NCBI GenBank assembly: GCA_020426125.1
Contig: JAGQQQ010000628.1
Span: forward strand, 1-6,886
DNA: 6,886 nt
Direction: 5' to 3'
Source of the DNA: Planctomycetaceae bacterium
Lineage (GTDB): Bacteria; Planctomycetota; Planctomycetia; Planctomycetales; Planctomycetaceae
Below the pieces are notes generated by a model that had not been told where the DNA came from, searched no databases, and was given only the letters and a program-made list of their open reading frames with translations. This document shows positions 5,578 to 6,886 of the stretch, one piece after another (position 1 is the first letter of the stretch; every line of letters starts with the position of its first letter). Made by a program: the position numbers and the translations under genes.

Positions 5578-6886
5578 ATGGTTCGAAACACGACACATCT
5601 CCTCATGTTTCTGTTGATGGTGGGGTCCCCAACCATCGCGATTGGTGCGAACAGCCACACGGAGCCGACGCGCCCGAATATCGTGATGTTCCTTGTCGAT
5701 GATATGGGATGGATCGATTCCTCCGCCTATGGCTCACAGTATTATGAAACACCCCACATGGAGCAGCTGGCGACGCAGTCGATGAAGTTTACGAATGCGT
5801 ACGCCGTTCCCCTCTGCTCGCCAACCCGGGCTTCGATACTGACCGGCCAGTATTCGTCCCGTCACCGTGTGACGAGTGCCAGCGGACATCAGCCCCCCGC
5901 GCCGGATGGGGCGCCTCCTTATCCCGCGTCCGCCCCCGCGAATCGGCCTTTGATTTATGCCAACAGCAAGAACTATCTCGACCCCGAACTGGTCACGATC
6001 GCGGAAGTCTTGAAGGATGTTGGCTATCGTACGGGCCACTTCGGCAAATGGCACTTGGGGCTTATGCCGCCGCATCGCCCAGAACAGCAAGGTTTTGAAA
6101 CGGCTTGGCATTGCGCCCCGGATCCCGGGCCTCCGAGCTATTTCTCACCCTACGGGGTGTACTCCGATGGCCGTCCCACTGGTCAACACAAAGTCGGTAA
6201 CATCATCGATGGCCCGCCCGGAGAATACATCACCGATCGCCTCACCGACGAAGCGATCGCCTTCATTGAACGACATTCCCAAGAGCCGTTCTATCTCAAT
6301 CTCTGGCAATACGGTGTCCATGGTCCCTGGGGCCATAAGGAGGAATACACCCGAGATTTTGCGAAAAAAGTGGACCCTCGTGGATGTCAGAAGAACCCCA
6401 TCATGGCGTCGATGCTCAAGAGCGTCGATCAAAGTCTGGGGCGAATCCTCGCGAAACTGGAAGAGCTGGGTCTCGCGGAGAATACCGTCTTCTTCTTTTA
6501 TTCCGATAACGGTGGCAACACGCACAGCAACACTCCCGACAGCCGCCAGATGGGGAATATCAAGCCAGGCCATCCCAAGTATGAGTTCGTCCGGGATTGG
6601 AAAAAATGGGCCGGGGACCAGCCGCCAACAAACAATGCTCCGCTCCGAGAAGGGAAGGGCCGGATCTACGAAGGGGGACAGAGGGTCCCACTCCTGGTCC
6701 GCTGGCCGGGCCAGATTCCTCCGGGGACAACGAGCGATGCCATTGTTGGCCCGATTGATCTGTTCCCGACGATCCTCGATCTCACCCAAATCGATCCCCC
6801 CGCGAATCAAGTCATCGATGGGGAGTCGCTGTTCCCAGTTCTCAAGCAGACAGGGACGATCAAACGCGAAGCGTACTTCACGTGGT
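5578..6886 (+). CDS. Exported sulfatase (arylsulfatase family, formylglycine-dependent), 3' end outside the window
   Basis: The first 436 codons are open to the window edge; the stop lies beyond. The protein removes sulfate esters, probably from polysaccharides, after export. A signal peptide is visible (VRNTTHLLMFLLMVGSPTIAIGA, residues 2-24). The alkaline-phosphatase-like catalytic domain starts at RPNIVMFLVDDMGW with the calcium-binding Asp41-Asp42. CSPTRASILTG (80-90) carries Cys80 in CxPxR, the residue oxidised to formylglycine by a maturation enzyme not seen here. Further active-site residues are Lys157 and His159 (GKWHLG), His248 (YGVHGPW), Asp310-Asn311 (SDNGG) and Lys360 (REGKGRIYEGG). 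The set is complete, so an active enzyme is expected. A Pro/Ala-rich stretch (105-125) sits between the active-site segment and GKWHLG, as in many planctomycete sulfatases. ATG 5578 follows GAGGGAG ten bases upstream. Substrate specificity cannot be read from the sequence. Confidence 0.95.
   Translation, partial: MVRNTTHLLMFLLMVGSPTIAIGANSHTEPTRPNIVMFLVDDMGWIDSSAYGSQYYETPHMEQLATQSMKFTNAYAVPLCSPTRASILTGQYSSRHRVTSASGHQPPAPDGAPPYPASAPANRPLIYANSKNYLDPELVTIAEVLKDVGYRTGHFGKWHLGLMPPHRPEQQGFETAWHCAPDPGPPSYFSPYGVYSDGRPTGQHKVGNIIDGPPGEYITDRLTDEAIAFIERHSQEPFYLNLWQYGVHGPWGHKEEYTRDFAKKVDPRGCQKNPIMASMLKSVDQSLGRILAKLEELGLAENTVFFFYSDNGGNTHSNTPDSRQMGNIKPGHPKYEFVRDWKKWAGDQPPTNNAPLREGKGRIYEGGQRVPLLVRWPGQIPPGTTSDAIVGPIDLFPTILDLTQIDPPANQVIDGESLFPVLKQTGTIKREAYFTW

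Noticed and set aside
4890..5702. Plus-strand frame of 270 codons across the regulator and the divergent promoter region
   Set aside because: It is antisense to the regulator and runs into the sulfatase start in another frame; its translation has no recognisable features.
6145..6810. Minus-strand frame of 221 codons
   Set aside because: It is the antisense shadow of the sulfatase gene, whose catalytic motifs are all on the plus strand.

Overview
The window looks like a piece of a planctomycete chromosome. The evidence is the gene set: a secreted DUF1080 (3-keto-disaccharide hydrolase-like) protein, a secreted formylglycine-type sulfatase, a helix-turn-helix regulator carrying a B12-binding-like module, weak or absent Shine-Dalgarno sites at several genes, and a GGGATTCGGG-type dispersed repeat. 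This assignment is inference from gene content; no rRNA or tRNA is present to confirm it.

Layout from left to right. Positions 1-41 hold the first codons of a Lys/Ala-rich basic protein on the minus strand, with a very strong ribosome binding site. About 0.8 kb without a convincing gene follows; it contains a G-rich repeat able to form a G-quadruplex (671-702). A clear rho-independent terminator (857-888) closes a minus-strand DUF1080 gene (933-1844). Divergent from that gene, on the plus strand, is an exported zinc N-acetylmuramoyl-L-alanine amidase (2039-2812). Its last 68 bases overlap the start of an alpha/beta-hydrolase-like protein (2745-3488) that appears to have lost its catalytic residues. 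That pair runs tail to tail, 6 bases apart, into a minus-strand pair transcribed in the order regulator (5408-4425) then nadC (4394-3495), separated by 30 bases. A 169-base divergent promoter region separates the regulator from a plus-strand sulfatase that runs off the right edge (5578-6886).

How the genes may work together. The amidase and hydrolase-like protein probably form a two-gene unit with coupled translation. The regulator and nadC probably form an operon. NadC makes nicotinate mononucleotide, which feeds NAD and is also the phosphoribosyl donor used by CobT for the lower ligand of B12, so a B12-sensor-like regulator upstream of nadC is suggestive. The regulator nevertheless lacks the usual cobalamin-ligating histidine. 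A perfect 12-base inverted repeat lies at the two ends of the regulator/sulfatase promoter region, and each arm overlaps a possible -35 element. This is the best candidate for an undescribed regulatory arrangement in the window. The DUF1080 protein and the sulfatase fit degradation of (sulfated) polysaccharides outside the cytoplasm.
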